Position numbers and translations under genes: made by a program. A stretch of 64,000 bases of DNA from NCBI GenBank assembly GCA_009823505.1, contig VZQC01012376.1, forward strand, positions 2,852,182-2,916,181. The letters run 5' to 3'. The notes beneath the pieces were generated by a model. The model was given only the letters and a program-made list of their open reading frames with translations. It was not told the DNA's origin and made no database searches. Positions 23,323-34,625 of this stretch are shown here, in pieces (the stretch's first letter is position 1; each line of letters opens with the position of its first letter). This stretch comes from Rhizomys pruinosus. Taxonomy: Eukaryota > Chordata > Mammalia > Rodentia > Spalacidae.

Positions 23323-24521
23323 AAATCCAATCTTTACTAAAATGTCCATGACACAGAGAGCAAGAGGGTTACCCTCTTGCCGCCTCCCTGCCGCTAGGCT
23401 TGCTGTGAGCAAAGTGCATTTGACTTTTCTTTTTATTCTTTTCCCCTTGACTTTGCTTTGCTTTTGCAAGATTTGCTGGTAGTTGACTCATAGACCCTAT
23501 GCTTATTCTCTAATGTAAAAAGTAGAAAAATTGGCTTATCCATTCTATTTATTTCTTTCATCTAAGCAGTTGTATTTTTATTTTTAGGGCATCCTTTTGC
23601 TTGGATTTCATTTTTTGGTTTGAGTTATTAGTATTTGAAGCTTTGTTTCTCAAGACGACTCTAAGCAGTTATCTCCTGACACTGTTGTGGAAGATGAAAG
23701 TACGTGGTCCCTGGGTTCCTCCTCCGGCCACCCTTCCCACGAAAGCTTCCGGAGTCTCCCTTTACTCTTCCAAAGCTCATGACATTTATATTCTGTACTG
23801 TAACTATGAAAATGATTTTTTACTTTTAATAACAGACTGACCGTAAACATGTGAAACATGGCCTCTACAGTTACACAACATGCAAAAGTCCAAGTGGTAT
23901 AGTTGCCTCTGAAGTGCTTGTGTGTGCAACCTCTGCTGGTCATGAAAGGTGTAACTTATCACAGCAGACAGGGAGAAGTGGAGCAGTGTTCTGTTAGAAT
24001 TTACTCATCAGTTGTTACATATTTTATATCTTTATTATGTTATCTCTAAGAGGAATCTATTTTCTTTGGAGAGACAGTTCTCACCCCAACCTTCTTACAG
24101 TTTGTTTAAATGTGTGCCAAAAGTTTTCTAGGCCATTGCACAGCTGTACTCTTTAGACTTAAGGCAGGATTCTTTGTTGCATTCCTGGGTAGATTTACTG
24201 CTTCTTGGAGTCTTATGCCTCATTCTTGGATTGTTTCTTTTCTTTTGGCTTGAGTGTCTCCTTTAGTGATGCTTTTCCAAAGGTTAAGATTTATAAAATT
24301 CCTAAAGCTTTAAGCCTACGTTTTTTTTTCTTCTATGCTTTGTTGCTCATTTTCCTGAATTGGAGACTTGGCTCAGCTACTCTGGGACTCTGTAGTATCA
24401 GCTTCACTCTCCTTCACAGGCCTTGGTGCTGATGTGACTCTGGAATTCGATCCTTATGGGTCATCTGCTCATTCTTTCTGGTTATTGTCCAGGCATTCTT
24501 TTTGTTGTTGTTGTTCATAGG

Positions 24522-24843
24522 TATAAACAATCCCCCAGGCCTGCTGGGGAATTTTGGGGTCCAACTGTGAAGGAAAGGGGGTGAGAGGTGCAGAGTCAAG
24601 ACACAGACCCTGGGAATCCGGGTAGACAGAGGGTGAGCTGTCGCGGACTCATTTACTGGGGCAGGGTTAGGGGTTTATGTGCTGTTCACATTCCTGCTTC
24701 TCTCTTATTGCGTGTCATATTGCCTTGTGATTGGCCCAGGTCTGCAACTCTGATGCTTGTATGGTCTCGCCTGCCTAGGGTAGGTTAGGTTGATGAGGGA
24801 CAAGCTCTGCCTATGTATGATTATAAGTATACTGGCTACTACA
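24522..24843 (-). mobile_element. Solo LTR, class II (IAP-like size), antisense
   Basis: The 322-bp segment is bracketed by CATAGG at 24516-24521 and 24844-24849, a 6-bp duplication. Read on the minus strand it starts TGTAGTAGCC and ends ATTGTTTATA, where a CA end probably mutated to TA. CCAATCA lies on the minus strand near 24728-24735, followed by CATAAA-like and AGTAAATGA motifs and a pyrimidine-rich 3' part. Size and duplication fit an ERVK/IAP-type LTR. The family is not confirmed. Confidence 0.62.
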
Positions 24844-25039
24844 CATAGGAAACATTTATTATATAATTCACAACACATGATCTAGGGTACAGTACAGTTC
24901 TGCATAGGCATCTGCAAGTAAACCCGATGCAGGACACTTCTGCACCATGAGCGATGGAGCCATCATTGATGTTACAAAAGAGAAGAGGGCTAATCATGAT
25001 TATTTCCTGTATTTCCCATTAGGAACAGGGTTTCAAGAT

Positions 25040-25170
25040 GGAAACAGGAACTCTGAGGTTATTGTAAATTCTGTAATCCTGGTACATGGAGGTCTGAGGC
25101 AGAGGGATGGTGAACACAGGGCCATCCTGAGCTACAGAGAAAACATCCCTGAAACTCCACTTCAAATGAA
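25040..25170 (+). mobile_element. Old B1-like fragment
   Basis: 'tgtaatcctggtacatggag' ... 'gccatcctgagctacagaga' follows the B1 order at high divergence. Confidence 0.4.
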
Positions 25171-26049
25171 CAAATAAGAGATCTGCTAAGAAGTGCTCTC
25201 CATCTTTCCCCAGATACTCTGGCCTTTCTCAAAGGTTCAGGTTCTTTATTTCTTTTCTAAGAGTTGAGCCCAGTGCCTTTGCATGCCAAATTGCATATTA
25301 ATAGTTGTAAAGTGATGGTCGATGATCGTGTGCCATAGGCAGTCAACAAAAGGTTACTACCTTGAAACAGATTAGGGAGCCACAGAGAACATAGCCTTAT
25401 CCTCCTCTGTGTCAGGCGGATGAGTCTTCTTCTGGCCTAACCGTGTGAAGCACTGTCAACCCTCTCTACCCTCAGCCTTGGAAATGCTCATTCTGTTATT
25501 TTTTAAAATGACTTCCCCTCTACTTATTGTCGTTGCTCCAGAAATTCCTATTCTGTGGAAACTGATTCTCTCGGATTAGATTTACCTTCTTTATCTGGTA
25601 GTTTTTCTTTCCCATTTTAGAATGCCATCTAACATTAATAACATTTCTATTTTGATAATTCTATTGACAATGTCATTCACTTCTGTTCACTTCCATTGTT
25701 GTCTGATTTCTTGTAGATACATTACTTTGGTTTCTTAAAGAACTGACCAGAATTTATTTTCAAATATTACGTTCAGTTTCTTGAATTTAGGCTTCCCCTA
25801 AGGTCAATTCCATTTCATTAAATCTTTGGACTTCTGAAACCCATTGTTTTTTTTTCTTCCGAGGTTCTTACAGTTGTTTTTACACTGTTGCACCCAAATG
25901 AGTATTTGTGTGTCAAAGATAAATGGGGTTGTATGAAAAGTGTGGAGTGCGTGTCCTCACCAGGCGTGTCTTTACCACACTATAGGGTTCAGACAAGTCT
26001 ATATGAGGCAGGGCGTAGTGTATGGACTGGTTCAGGGGATAGGATATCT

Positions 26050-26562
26050 TTCTCTATATATATATCTCTATCTCTATCTCTGTCTCTGTCTCTGTGTCTG
26101 TGTCTGTGTCTATGTGTCTGTGTCTGTGTCTGTGTCTGTCTATCTATCTGTGTCTGTCTATGTGTCTGTGTCTGTCTTTGTGTCTGTGTCTGTGTCTGTC
26201 TATGTGTCTGTGTCTGTCTATGTGTGTCTGTGTCTGTGTCTGTGTCTGTCTATGTGTCTGTGTCTATGTGTCTGTGTCTGTCTATTTGTCTGTGTCTGTC
26301 TATGTGCATGTGTCTGTCTATGTGTCTGTCTATGTGTCTGTGTGTCTATGTGTCTGTCTATGTGTCTATGTGTCTGTCTATGTTTCTGTCTATGTCTGTG
26401 TCTGTCAATGTGTCTGTCTATGTCTATGTGTCTGTCTATGTCTATGTGTCTGTCTATGTGTCTGTCTATGTCTATGTCTATGTCTATGTGTCTATCTATG
26501 TCTATGTCTATGTGTCTGCCTGCCTGCCTGCCTGCCTACCTACCTACCTACCTACCTCTGCT
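26050..26562. repeat. Large (TGTCTG/TATGTG/TGCC/TACC) microsatellite
   Basis: About 510 bp of pyrimidine/GT-rich short repeats, starting (TATC)n-like, passing through (TGTCTG)n and (TGTCTATG)n, and ending (TGCC)n(TACC)n. Three overlapping forward frames of 156-242 codons run through it only because the units contain no stop codon. Confidence 0.95.
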
Positions 26563-27103
26563 GAATCTCCGACACAAGCAAGCCTCTGTCTGGGTGGTAG
26601 AAGAGGGAAGACATAGGGTTATCACAGGTAGCTGTTTTGAAGGTTGGTTTTAGCTAATGGTGCTATACATTCTGCTTCCCTACCTACATCTCTGGGTGTT
26701 CAGCTTCTCTGTGGCTCTCCTGCAGATCAGATGACTGTGGCTGCTCTGTTTGCTTGGGGTCATAACTCCTGCTATCTTTTGTCTGTGATTACAGTCCTCT
26801 TTTGCTTAGTGTTGTAATGAATTCATTTTCTTTTACTATTTGTTGCCTTTTTAGTAAAACTTAGAAGAAGAAGCAAATTCATGTCTTCAGAAAACTCAGT
26901 AATACTTTTGGTAGAAAAATTAGAATAACCTATTTTATTGGGCTATAATTTATATATCATATAAGACATGCATTTAGTATGAAATTCAGCAGCCACTTAG
27001 AAAAGGCTGAAACTGCTGGCCAACCTCAGGAAGGCTTCCACCTTCCAGTCTGCTCCACCATCACCCCACCACCAGAGGGATGTGGAACTTTGGCTCACGG
27101 TTG

Positions 27104-27232
27104 GGGCCCACAGCTCTGACTCATGGGAGGGGGATGACAGCTCCAGGTTCAGAGGAGGCAACTCACAAGAGAAAATGACAGCTCTGGGCTCTCAGGAGGG
27201 GGCCACAGTTCCAGGCTCATGGGAAGGGTCAC
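27104..27232. repeat. Diverged tandem repeat, about four units
   Basis: Four similar blocks of the form 'acagctctgRctcatgggag' lie in a row with variable spacing. Confidence 0.45.
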
Positions 27233-28035
27233 AATATCAACTACACTGGTTTCTACTATTTTCTTGTCTCCATCACTCCGTTCTCATGATCATACTTATA
27301 TTTAGGAAAGAACATTTTGGCGTCTGTGCAGTAAACAGAGGCAATAGTTACTTGCTGGCTTGAGTTTCTCACTGAAGGGATGTCAATATTGGAGAAAACC
27401 TGATTTTACTTTTGCTCAAGGAGACAGAGAGATGGAATATTCTTTTCTTTTCATGGTCAAGGATCTGTTCGGCTTTTTGGTGTCTGCAGGTCTCACATCT
27501 TCCTCCATGGTCTTGGGGGGAGGGGCGAGTGAAGACACATGTTACTGGCGTCATGTTTTATGTCCTCTGATTCAAACATGAAGGTCATCTTCACTTTAAA
27601 CTCACCTTCACCATGTCCCGGGCAGGGCCCTTGGGGACCTCACAGCTGGGTCTCAGGGACATGAAGTGCTCCTCGCCATCCTTGTGTCACTGCACCGGAG
27701 TCACCATAGACACATTGCTGTGGCCGCTGCCCTGCCACCATCTTGGCTCCTTAGTTATTTTCTTTCTTAATTCTCAAATTCAGAATCCTGAATGTAAGGT
27801 CAGGAGAATATTTGTTCTGTGTTAAGATTCCTCACCCAGTCCAGTGCATACACTCGGCCTCTTTGGAGTGGGTGTACTCTAGGCCCCGAGGCCAGCTGCC
27901 CGCTGCATGTCCCTATCTCCCTATCTTCCTATTGTTTGAATCCCTGGTGTTATTTTCTTCATTTTAGCATGAGAAGTGTTAATCATAATGGAGTTAAGTT
28001 TATCTGTTTCTTATTTTGTTGCTTCTGCTTTTGGT

Positions 28036-28333
28036 TGGTTCTTTCTTTCTCTTTCCTTCTTTCTCTCTCTCTTTCTCTCTTTCCTTCTTTCTCTCTCTCT
28101 TTCTCTCTTTCCTTCTTTCTCTCTCTCTTTCTCTCTCCTTCCTTTCTTTCTCTCTCCTTCCTTCCTTCCTTCCTTCCTTCCTTCCTTCCTTCCTTCCTTC
28201 CTTCCTTCCTTCCTTCCTTCCTTCCTTCCCCTCCCTTCCTCCCTCCCTCCTTCTCCCTCCCTTCCTCCCTCCCTCCCTCCCTCCTTCCCTCATTCCCTCC
28301 CTCCCTCCCTCCCTTTCTTCCTTTCTTTTTCCC
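28036..28333. repeat. Polypyrimidine tract (CTTT)n/(CCTT)n/(CCCT)n
   Basis: About 300 bp with almost pure pyrimidine on the + strand. It abuts the B1 3' end of the composite SINE and is best explained as its expanded A-rich tail. Long mirror-type tracts of this kind can form triplex DNA. Confidence 0.9.
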
Positions 28334-28616
28334 TATAGCTCCAGCTGGGCTAGAACAAACTCTGTAGACCAAGTTGGCCTTGAATTCACAGAGATCTGCC
28401 TGTTGGCCTAGAATTAACTCTGTAGACCAGGCTGGCCTTGAATTCACAGAGATCTGCCTCCCTCTGTCTCCCAAGTGCTAGGATTAAAGGGGTGCGCTGC
28501 CACCACCACACCCAGCTTAAAGACGGTTTTTAGCTGCCATGTGTGTGCTGGGAATCGAACCCAGATCCGCTGCAAGAGCAGTTGGTGCTTTTAACTGCTG
28601 GCCATCTCTCTAGCCC
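28036..28616 (-). mobile_element. B2-B1 composite SINE, antisense, with expanded tail
   Basis: On the minus strand the order is B2 head and first ~100 bp (28616 to about 28517), B1 (to about 28334), then a 300-bp purine tract as tail. CTGCTTTTGGT at 28025-28035 and 28617-28627 encloses the whole unit. The B2 part stops after ACCGTCTTTA, exactly where the copy at 31256 also changes to B1. The B1 part carries an internal 58-bp tandem duplication (repeat starts 28351 and 28409). Confidence 0.75.
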
Positions 28617-28727
28617 CTGCTTTTGGTATTTCATCTGCCTCACTAAGGTTAAGATTTATGTCTATGTTTTCTCTTAAGTTTTATAGTTCTAAATTTTATT
28701 TGTATGTCTCCGGATCCATTTTAAGTT

Positions 28728-28728
28728 G

Positions 28729-28771
<43 letters not shown>

Positions 28772-28804
28772 NGTGTGTGTGTGTGTGTATGTGTGTGTGT
28801 GTGT

Positions 28805-28848
<44 letters not shown>
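28728..28848. repeat. (GT)n microsatellite with one N
   Basis: About 120 bp of GT repeats with three AT interruptions and an undetermined base at 28772. Confidence 0.97.
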
Positions 28849-29854
28849 TTTCCTTCCATCATATGGGTCCCAGGCCTCTGGCAAGTACCTTAATACACGG
28901 ATCCATTTTGCCAGCCCAATTTTGAGTTATTGGGTTTTGTTTATCTGCTTGTTTATTTCGTTGGTTTATGGTATGACTAGGAAACTTGGTGATTCTGGGT
29001 AGACAGAATGTGTTAGATAAATGTAGAGCACATGACTGATTTGGTGGACAGTACTTTACATATGTCAAATGGAACATCAAACAATAAACATAATGAAGAT
29101 GACAACAACAACAAAATAGCATTGCAGCATCACAGGAGCAAAGATTAGCCCTTATTCTAGCCTTGAGGTGGGATCCTGGAAACTTCGAAGTCATTTCTGT
29201 AAGAAAAACATGACTTGGCATAGAAAACCACAGGTATACGAAAGAATGAATGATAAATCCACTAACTATAACATTTTCTGTTGGCTTCTTTATTTTCTCT
29301 ACTGCAGAGACAAGCCAGTTTATAATTTCACGGATGGTCTTTTAGTGAGTCCGTCATTGGCACATTTTGTTTAGTTTGTTCTTTCTACTCTCCAGACTCC
29401 TTCCCACTCATTATAGAAAGCAAAAAATACTGACTTTATAGTATAGTACACAATTACATTTTAGATGTGCTCATTATCCTTTGGACCTTAGTAAATGGAC
29501 AGATGGTCTCCATTATTTTAGCTGTACCACAGACCCTGCTTGGTTGCTGTCGCTCTTGGCTTGGCCAAGTGGGCTGGAAGCTGACTGTAAATTTTCTATT
29601 CGGCTAGGGTTGTTGATATAAAAGGTCTACCTCATCCCACACTGGTCTATATGTCTGCAGAATTTGCTGTGCTCTGGTAGCTTCTGCTGCCAAATGGGAA
29701 CTGCTTGATGTTTCCTATTTAGGGAGTGTTGCAGAAAAATTTGGAGGGCATGTTCAAGGCTCAGAACTTACTCCTCCCATATAGTTGACTGTCTAGTTAA
29801 AAAAAAAAGAAAAAAAATTAATTGGGGATGGCTAGGAAATCCTTGTTTTAGAAT

Positions 29855-30125
29855 GGTGTCCGTTACTGTATTTATTTTTTATTTTATTTGTGTGGTTCTG
29901 GAGATGGAACCCAGAGTCTTGTGCATGCTCGGTAAGGACTCTGAAGACTCAGGTATATCTCTGGCCTTGTGTTTTTTTTCTTCCCTCCCCCCTCCCCCTC
30001 CCTCCTTCCCTCCCACCCTCCTTCTCCTTTTGGCAGGGCTTCACTGTATAGTCTTGGCTGTCCTTATCTTCAGTCCTTCTGCCTCACATTCTGTGCTTAC
30101 AGGTGTGGGCCAGTGCACCAAGCTC
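29855..30125 (-). mobile_element. B4/RSINE-like SINE, antisense, with internal C/T tract
   Basis: 'ggagatggaacccagagtct' (tRNA/ID-like), then a (CCCTCC)n tract and 'cagggcttcactgtatagtc' ... 'gtgcttacaggtgtgggcca' (B1-like). Confidence 0.5.
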
Positions 30126-30329
30126 ACTCTCTGTGCCTCTCCCTTCTCTTCTGCTCACTTCCTCTCTTTCCCTTGCCCCTCCCATTCCCTTCCATCTTCT
30201 CCGACCCCTCCCATTCCCTCTGTCCTATCCTGTCCTGTATTGAAAAGCTGACGTATTGACCTGAAAGCTTCCTCTCCACTGGCTAGCTTCCATAGTACTG
30301 TAAGGTGCTCTGCATGCTAGTGAGTGAGA

Positions 30330-31145
30330 AAAGTAGTCATCAGCCTTACCTAGCTGAGAACACCATCAGTACAGTAACGACGGCCCCTGGTAAAGTGTGC
30401 TCACTGGTGCAGTAGCGGCCTGAGTATTACGGGGGTAGCCAGTTGCCATCTAATTGGGTTTATGGCCTGTTACCAAGGCCAAGAACCTCTGGCTACACAG
30501 GTCACAGGCCATATAGGAGAATGTCCTACAGTTACTCTGCCCAGTAGACATAGTATTAAACCAACTTCTAATGACTTACTGTTAACACCCACAGATTAGT
30601 GAGGCTGTCAGCTCTCACCAGAGAAACTTCTTGCAGAAGATGGTGACCAGAGACCCACAACTAGTCAACATGCAGAGAATACGAGGCTGTGGAGTGCCCT
30701 GCACTAAATGGGACACCCATTTCATATCCTCTCCTCCCAAGGCTCAGGGAACATTGCAGAAGGGGGTTGTTGAATGGTTGTAAGAGAGCTGGAGGAAACC
30801 ATGTTTTCTGGACACAGCAGAGCAGATGCACACATGAATCAAGAGTGGTTGCGACTACACGCACAAAACCTGTGTAAGTCCAAGTCAGACAAAAACTCAG
30901 CATGGGTGGGAGGAGGGAGCCAGAGTGTGTGCTACCTTATAGACTGACCAGACTCCAAGAGTTGGACCCATACCCTGGAGTATCTGAGGAACAGAAACTA
31001 GACTCTACACCTTAACAAAAGAAAAAGAATAAAGGACATGCAGGGCGTAGAGGGGTATCTGGTGGAGAGGGGGGAAGAGCCTGAATGTGATAAAATTATA
31101 TTTATGGAGTTCTTAAAGAATCAATAAAATATTTTAAATATGGAA
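30330..31145 (+). mobile_element. L1 3' UTR fragment (Lx-like)
   Basis: 'gtcagctctcaccagagaaa', 'caacatgcagagaatacgag', 'ggctcagggaacattgcaga' and a 3' end with 'gaatcaataaaatatt' are the usual order of rodent L1 3' ends. It is homologous to 31549-32330 and to 42700-43760. There is no coding part. Confidence 0.7.
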
Positions 31146-31255
31146 AAAGGACAAAAAAGGAAAGCCGAAGTACCAATATGAAGGGGGAAAGGAGAATATT
31201 ATTATGAAGGGTTAGCCACCCACTATTCTTTAGTTGGATTTAAAGTCTGATTCCT

Positions 31256-31533
31256 GGGCTGGAGAGATGGCTCAGCAGTTAAGAGCACTGACTACTCTTG
31301 CAGAAGACCCGGGTTCGATTCCCAGCATCCACAGGGCGGCTAAGAACCGTCTTAGGCCAGGCATGGTTGGGCATGCCTTTAATCCCAGCACTTGGGAGGC
31401 AGAGGCAGGCAGATCTCTGTGAGTTCAAGGCAGCCTGGTCTATATAGCAAGCTCCAGGCCAGCTGGTACTAAAAGGGAGACCCTGTCTCAAAAAGATAAG
31501 TAAATAAATAAATATTAAAACCTTATAAAAAAA
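31256..31533 (+). mobile_element. B2-B1 composite SINE with perfect 15-bp target duplication
   Basis: It starts gggctggagagatggctcag, with B box GGTTCGATTCC, and runs as B2 to 'aagaaccgtctta' (about 31353). It then changes directly to B1 (ggccaggcatggttgggcat) and ends in an (AAAT)-rich tail. taaagtctgattcct is present at 31241-31255 and 31534-31548. No duplication is seen at the B2/B1 junction, so B1 did not insert into a resident B2. It landed between two L1 3' ends. Confidence 0.85.
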
Positions 31534-31548
31534 TAAAGTCTGATTCCT

Positions 31549-32330
31549 AGGATAGACCCTATACCTGACATTGATAACAGATCTAGATACCTGAGGCTAG
31601 ACAGATCACAGGATATAGTGGAAAGTACTAGTTTTCTAGTAAATAGTGATAGTATCAAACTGACTCATACAATGACTTACTGTTATCCCTGTAGATAAAT
31701 TCATCTCTCAGCTCTCACCAGGGAAGTTTCCTTATGTAGCAGATGGGGATTAACACAGAGACCCTAAGTGGCCAATGTGTGAGCATAAGTGGCTGCAGAG
31801 TGCTCATCTCTTAATAGGACACCTAGATCAAACGTCTGCCTCAGAGGCTCAGGGACCAAGCAGAAGAGGGGAGAGTATGATCATAAGAGCCAAAGGTGGT
31901 GGGTGAGCACAAGGAAATGATTTTCCGGACACTCGTCAGTTACTCATGTGAACTCACAGCAATGGCACAAGTCCAGACAAGCTCAAACCAGACAAAGGCC
32001 CAGCAAAGATACGGGGAAGTGGAGAAGAAACCCCAACCTAACCTAAGGAAATTGTGGCCACTGACGGCTACTGGGAGAGGTTGACACAGCCTATTTCAAG
32101 GATGGGATTCTTCTTAGGTTAACTAGGCTCCAGTATATGGATCCACATTGAAGGACATTTGGGGACATAAATCAAACTTTATCAGCTTTATATGTATAAT
32201 CTATATCTATATATCTATAGATATTATATAAAGTAGAATATATTAAATTGGGCAGGAGAAATGAAAGGAGGTACGGATAGGGGAATCTAAATACCATCAA
32301 ATTTTTTTGTGTGAAATTGGAAAAAAAAAC
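31549..32330 (+). mobile_element. Second L1 3' UTR fragment (Lx-like)
   Basis: It has the same block order as 30330-31145 ('ctcagctctcaccagggaag', 'ggctcagggaccaagcagaa', 'gacggctactgggagaggtt'). Confidence 0.65.
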
Positions 32331-32544
32331 CAAAAAAACAAAAAACAAAGAGATAAGCAAAAAACACAAAGAAGGGAACCTGGGCATCCAGGAATGTTGA
32401 CGTGTATTTGTAGCCCAGGAGACCAAGGCAAGATCATTTGATCTTAGGAATCTGAAGACAGTTTAGGTGCCATAGTGAAACCTCCCTTACCCCCCCCCCA
32501 AAAAAAAGACACTGAAATGTCAGTTAGAATCAGAACTTTAAAAA

Positions 32545-32704
32545 AATTTTTTTTTGGTCTTTTCAAGACAGGGTCTTCCTGTAACCCCAGCTGTCCTGGA
32601 ATTCGCTCTGTAGACCAGGCTGGCCTTGAACTCACAAAGATCCGCCTGCCTCTGCCTCCCAAGAGCTAGGATTAAAGGCATGCGCCAGCCACCATGCCCA
32701 GCTT
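32545..32704 (-). mobile_element. B1 SINE, antisense
   Basis: agaactttaaa occurs on both sides (about 32531 and 32705), an 11-bp target duplication. Body from 'ggtcttttcaagacagggtc' to 'caccatgcccagctt'. Confidence 0.92.
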
Positions 32705-32711
32705 AGAACTT

Positions 32712-32920
32712 TAAAATTTTTATTTTGTGTGTATGAGTATATTGCCTGTATATGTGTAAGTGTATCCATGCTGTGCAGCACCTGTGGAGTCAGAAGAAAG
32801 CATCAGATCCCCTGGAACTGGACGCTGGTTAGCTGTCATGTGGGTGCTGGGACTCAAACCCAGATCCTCTACAAGGACAGCTGGTGCTCTTAAGCCACCG
32901 AGCCATCTCTCCGGCCTCCT
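32712..32920 (-). mobile_element. B2 SINE, antisense
   Basis: From tail 'tttattttgtgtgtatgag' to head 'gagccatctctccggcctcc'. The B1 above inserted next to its tail. Confidence 0.88.
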
Positions 32921-34459
32921 AGAATCAAGAACTTTTATTTCCAGAAATTCTCTGGTAAGAGTTGAGAGATGGATTAATCTATGGGTATAACAGGTTGTAA
33001 TTAATATCAACCTTTTTCTCATTCTTATTAATCATTTGTGATTCATTTAAAATGGCTTCCCTATTTTACACTGAGAAGACAGCACCTTAAGTAAGTTATT
33101 TGGGAGCCAGTAGGCTGTTTTAGAGCCTGAGGGAAACTTTTTTTAATTGTTAGGTATGTGCCCTATTTCAGTGTTTTCCTCCATTGTTCCTTGATGAGCT
33201 ATGGACTCTCAAATTTCCTTTCATTTTAGTTAGGAGACACCTTCCCTCCTTTATTTTTAACATGGAGATTACAAATTGGCATCTCCTATGCTTTCTTTGG
33301 TCCACTTTGTATGGAAAAATTGAGCTTTTAAAAATTGGGGGAGTTTATGGAGAAATTCCACCTTCTGGTGATGAGGCTGAGACGAGGTGGCACTGAGCTG
33401 TGTTTTCATCACACTGATGCCTGTGAAATTCAGGTGCCTGGTTACCACCCTCCAGTGTGGTCATACCTTGCTGCTCACCCATGTGTATTCCTCCTGAAGC
33501 CTGTAGGGCTTTGATTGTATGGCCCCAGCTTTAAAGTCTTAGTCTGTGGCCTCCCATTTGCCCCCCTGTTTTGTGGTTGTAATTTTCAATTTGTAATGTC
33601 ACTATTTGGAATCTCAAGTTCCATCCAGCAGTAAATTTACTTGAAATCAATGCATGGGTCTTTATAGGCTCAAAGGAACACACTGTATCTTTCTTCTTTC
33701 TCTTAAAGAGCCCCCTTCCCTATATTATGTAAGACTCAGGACCACATATTTGGGTCTGCCCTGGCTGGCTTGCCTTTACTTTGTACCAAGACTGCTAGAC
33801 TTCTTTGGGGGGTGGATGGGACAGTACTGGAAAGAGTTCTGTATGCTGTGTGACTTTGGATGTATTGAGCAATCATGTGATGTGGGGACAACATGGTTTG
33901 AATTATTTGGGATTAGGATATGCTCTATAAACAGGTTCTTGCATGATCTTAAATATGAGTTTTCTCAGACTATAACTACTATGTATCAAAGAAAGATTGC
34001 ACTTTAGTTTTACTAAAATTTAGCCCATCGTCATGTTGAAATACCATATTTTTATGATATCAAATATAGTGCATAGTCACAGGTGCACTTGGATCGCCTT
34101 CCTGCTTTCAGGGTGATTTTCCTTTTACAAACAAATTTGTACCCCACTAACCTTATCATTTATATAATCCCCATTTATATAATGTCATTTAAGTTTTGTT
34201 TTTCCTTTGTAGTAAGTCTAGATTATAGCCATAGTTTTGAGTTTTGTATTCAGCTTTCTATATTCATGAATTTTACTTCAGAATAATAAAGGATCACTGG
34301 AAAATATTTGTCATGAAAAGCACTTTTGTGTTCAAAGAGTTGAGAATTGTTGCTAGAATCGACCCACCACTTATTTTCGGACTCTGTAATTACTGTATAT
34401 GGGTGGAAGATATGTATTCATATTTTAGAGTAATATAAAATTAAAGAAGGAAAATGTGA

Positions 34460-34625
34460 ATTCCTAAACATAAAAAAAAGACTGAGAGAAAGATGCAGGA
34501 CAGTTATGGCAGAGTGCATGATCTGGGGTGGGGTGGGGGAAAGGGAAAGGGGAATATGTCTAAATTGGACTGAAAAATGATGTCTGAAATACACAAAACA
34601 TCAATAAAAGCATTATATTTTTTAA
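34460..34625 (+). mobile_element. Family X repeat, 3' end only
   Basis: 'agagtgcatgatctggggtg', a G-rich stretch, then '..catcaataaaagcatt'. It matches 22107-22429 (reverse complement) and 49360-49520. Confidence 0.65.

Noticed and set aside
25888..26653. Forward frames of 156-242 codons rich in Cys, Val, Ser and Leu
   Set aside because: Translation of a GT/TC microsatellite in all three frames.
27819..28474. Ser/Leu/Pro and Arg/Glu/Gly-rich frames on both strands
   Set aside because: Translation of the polypyrimidine tract and B1.
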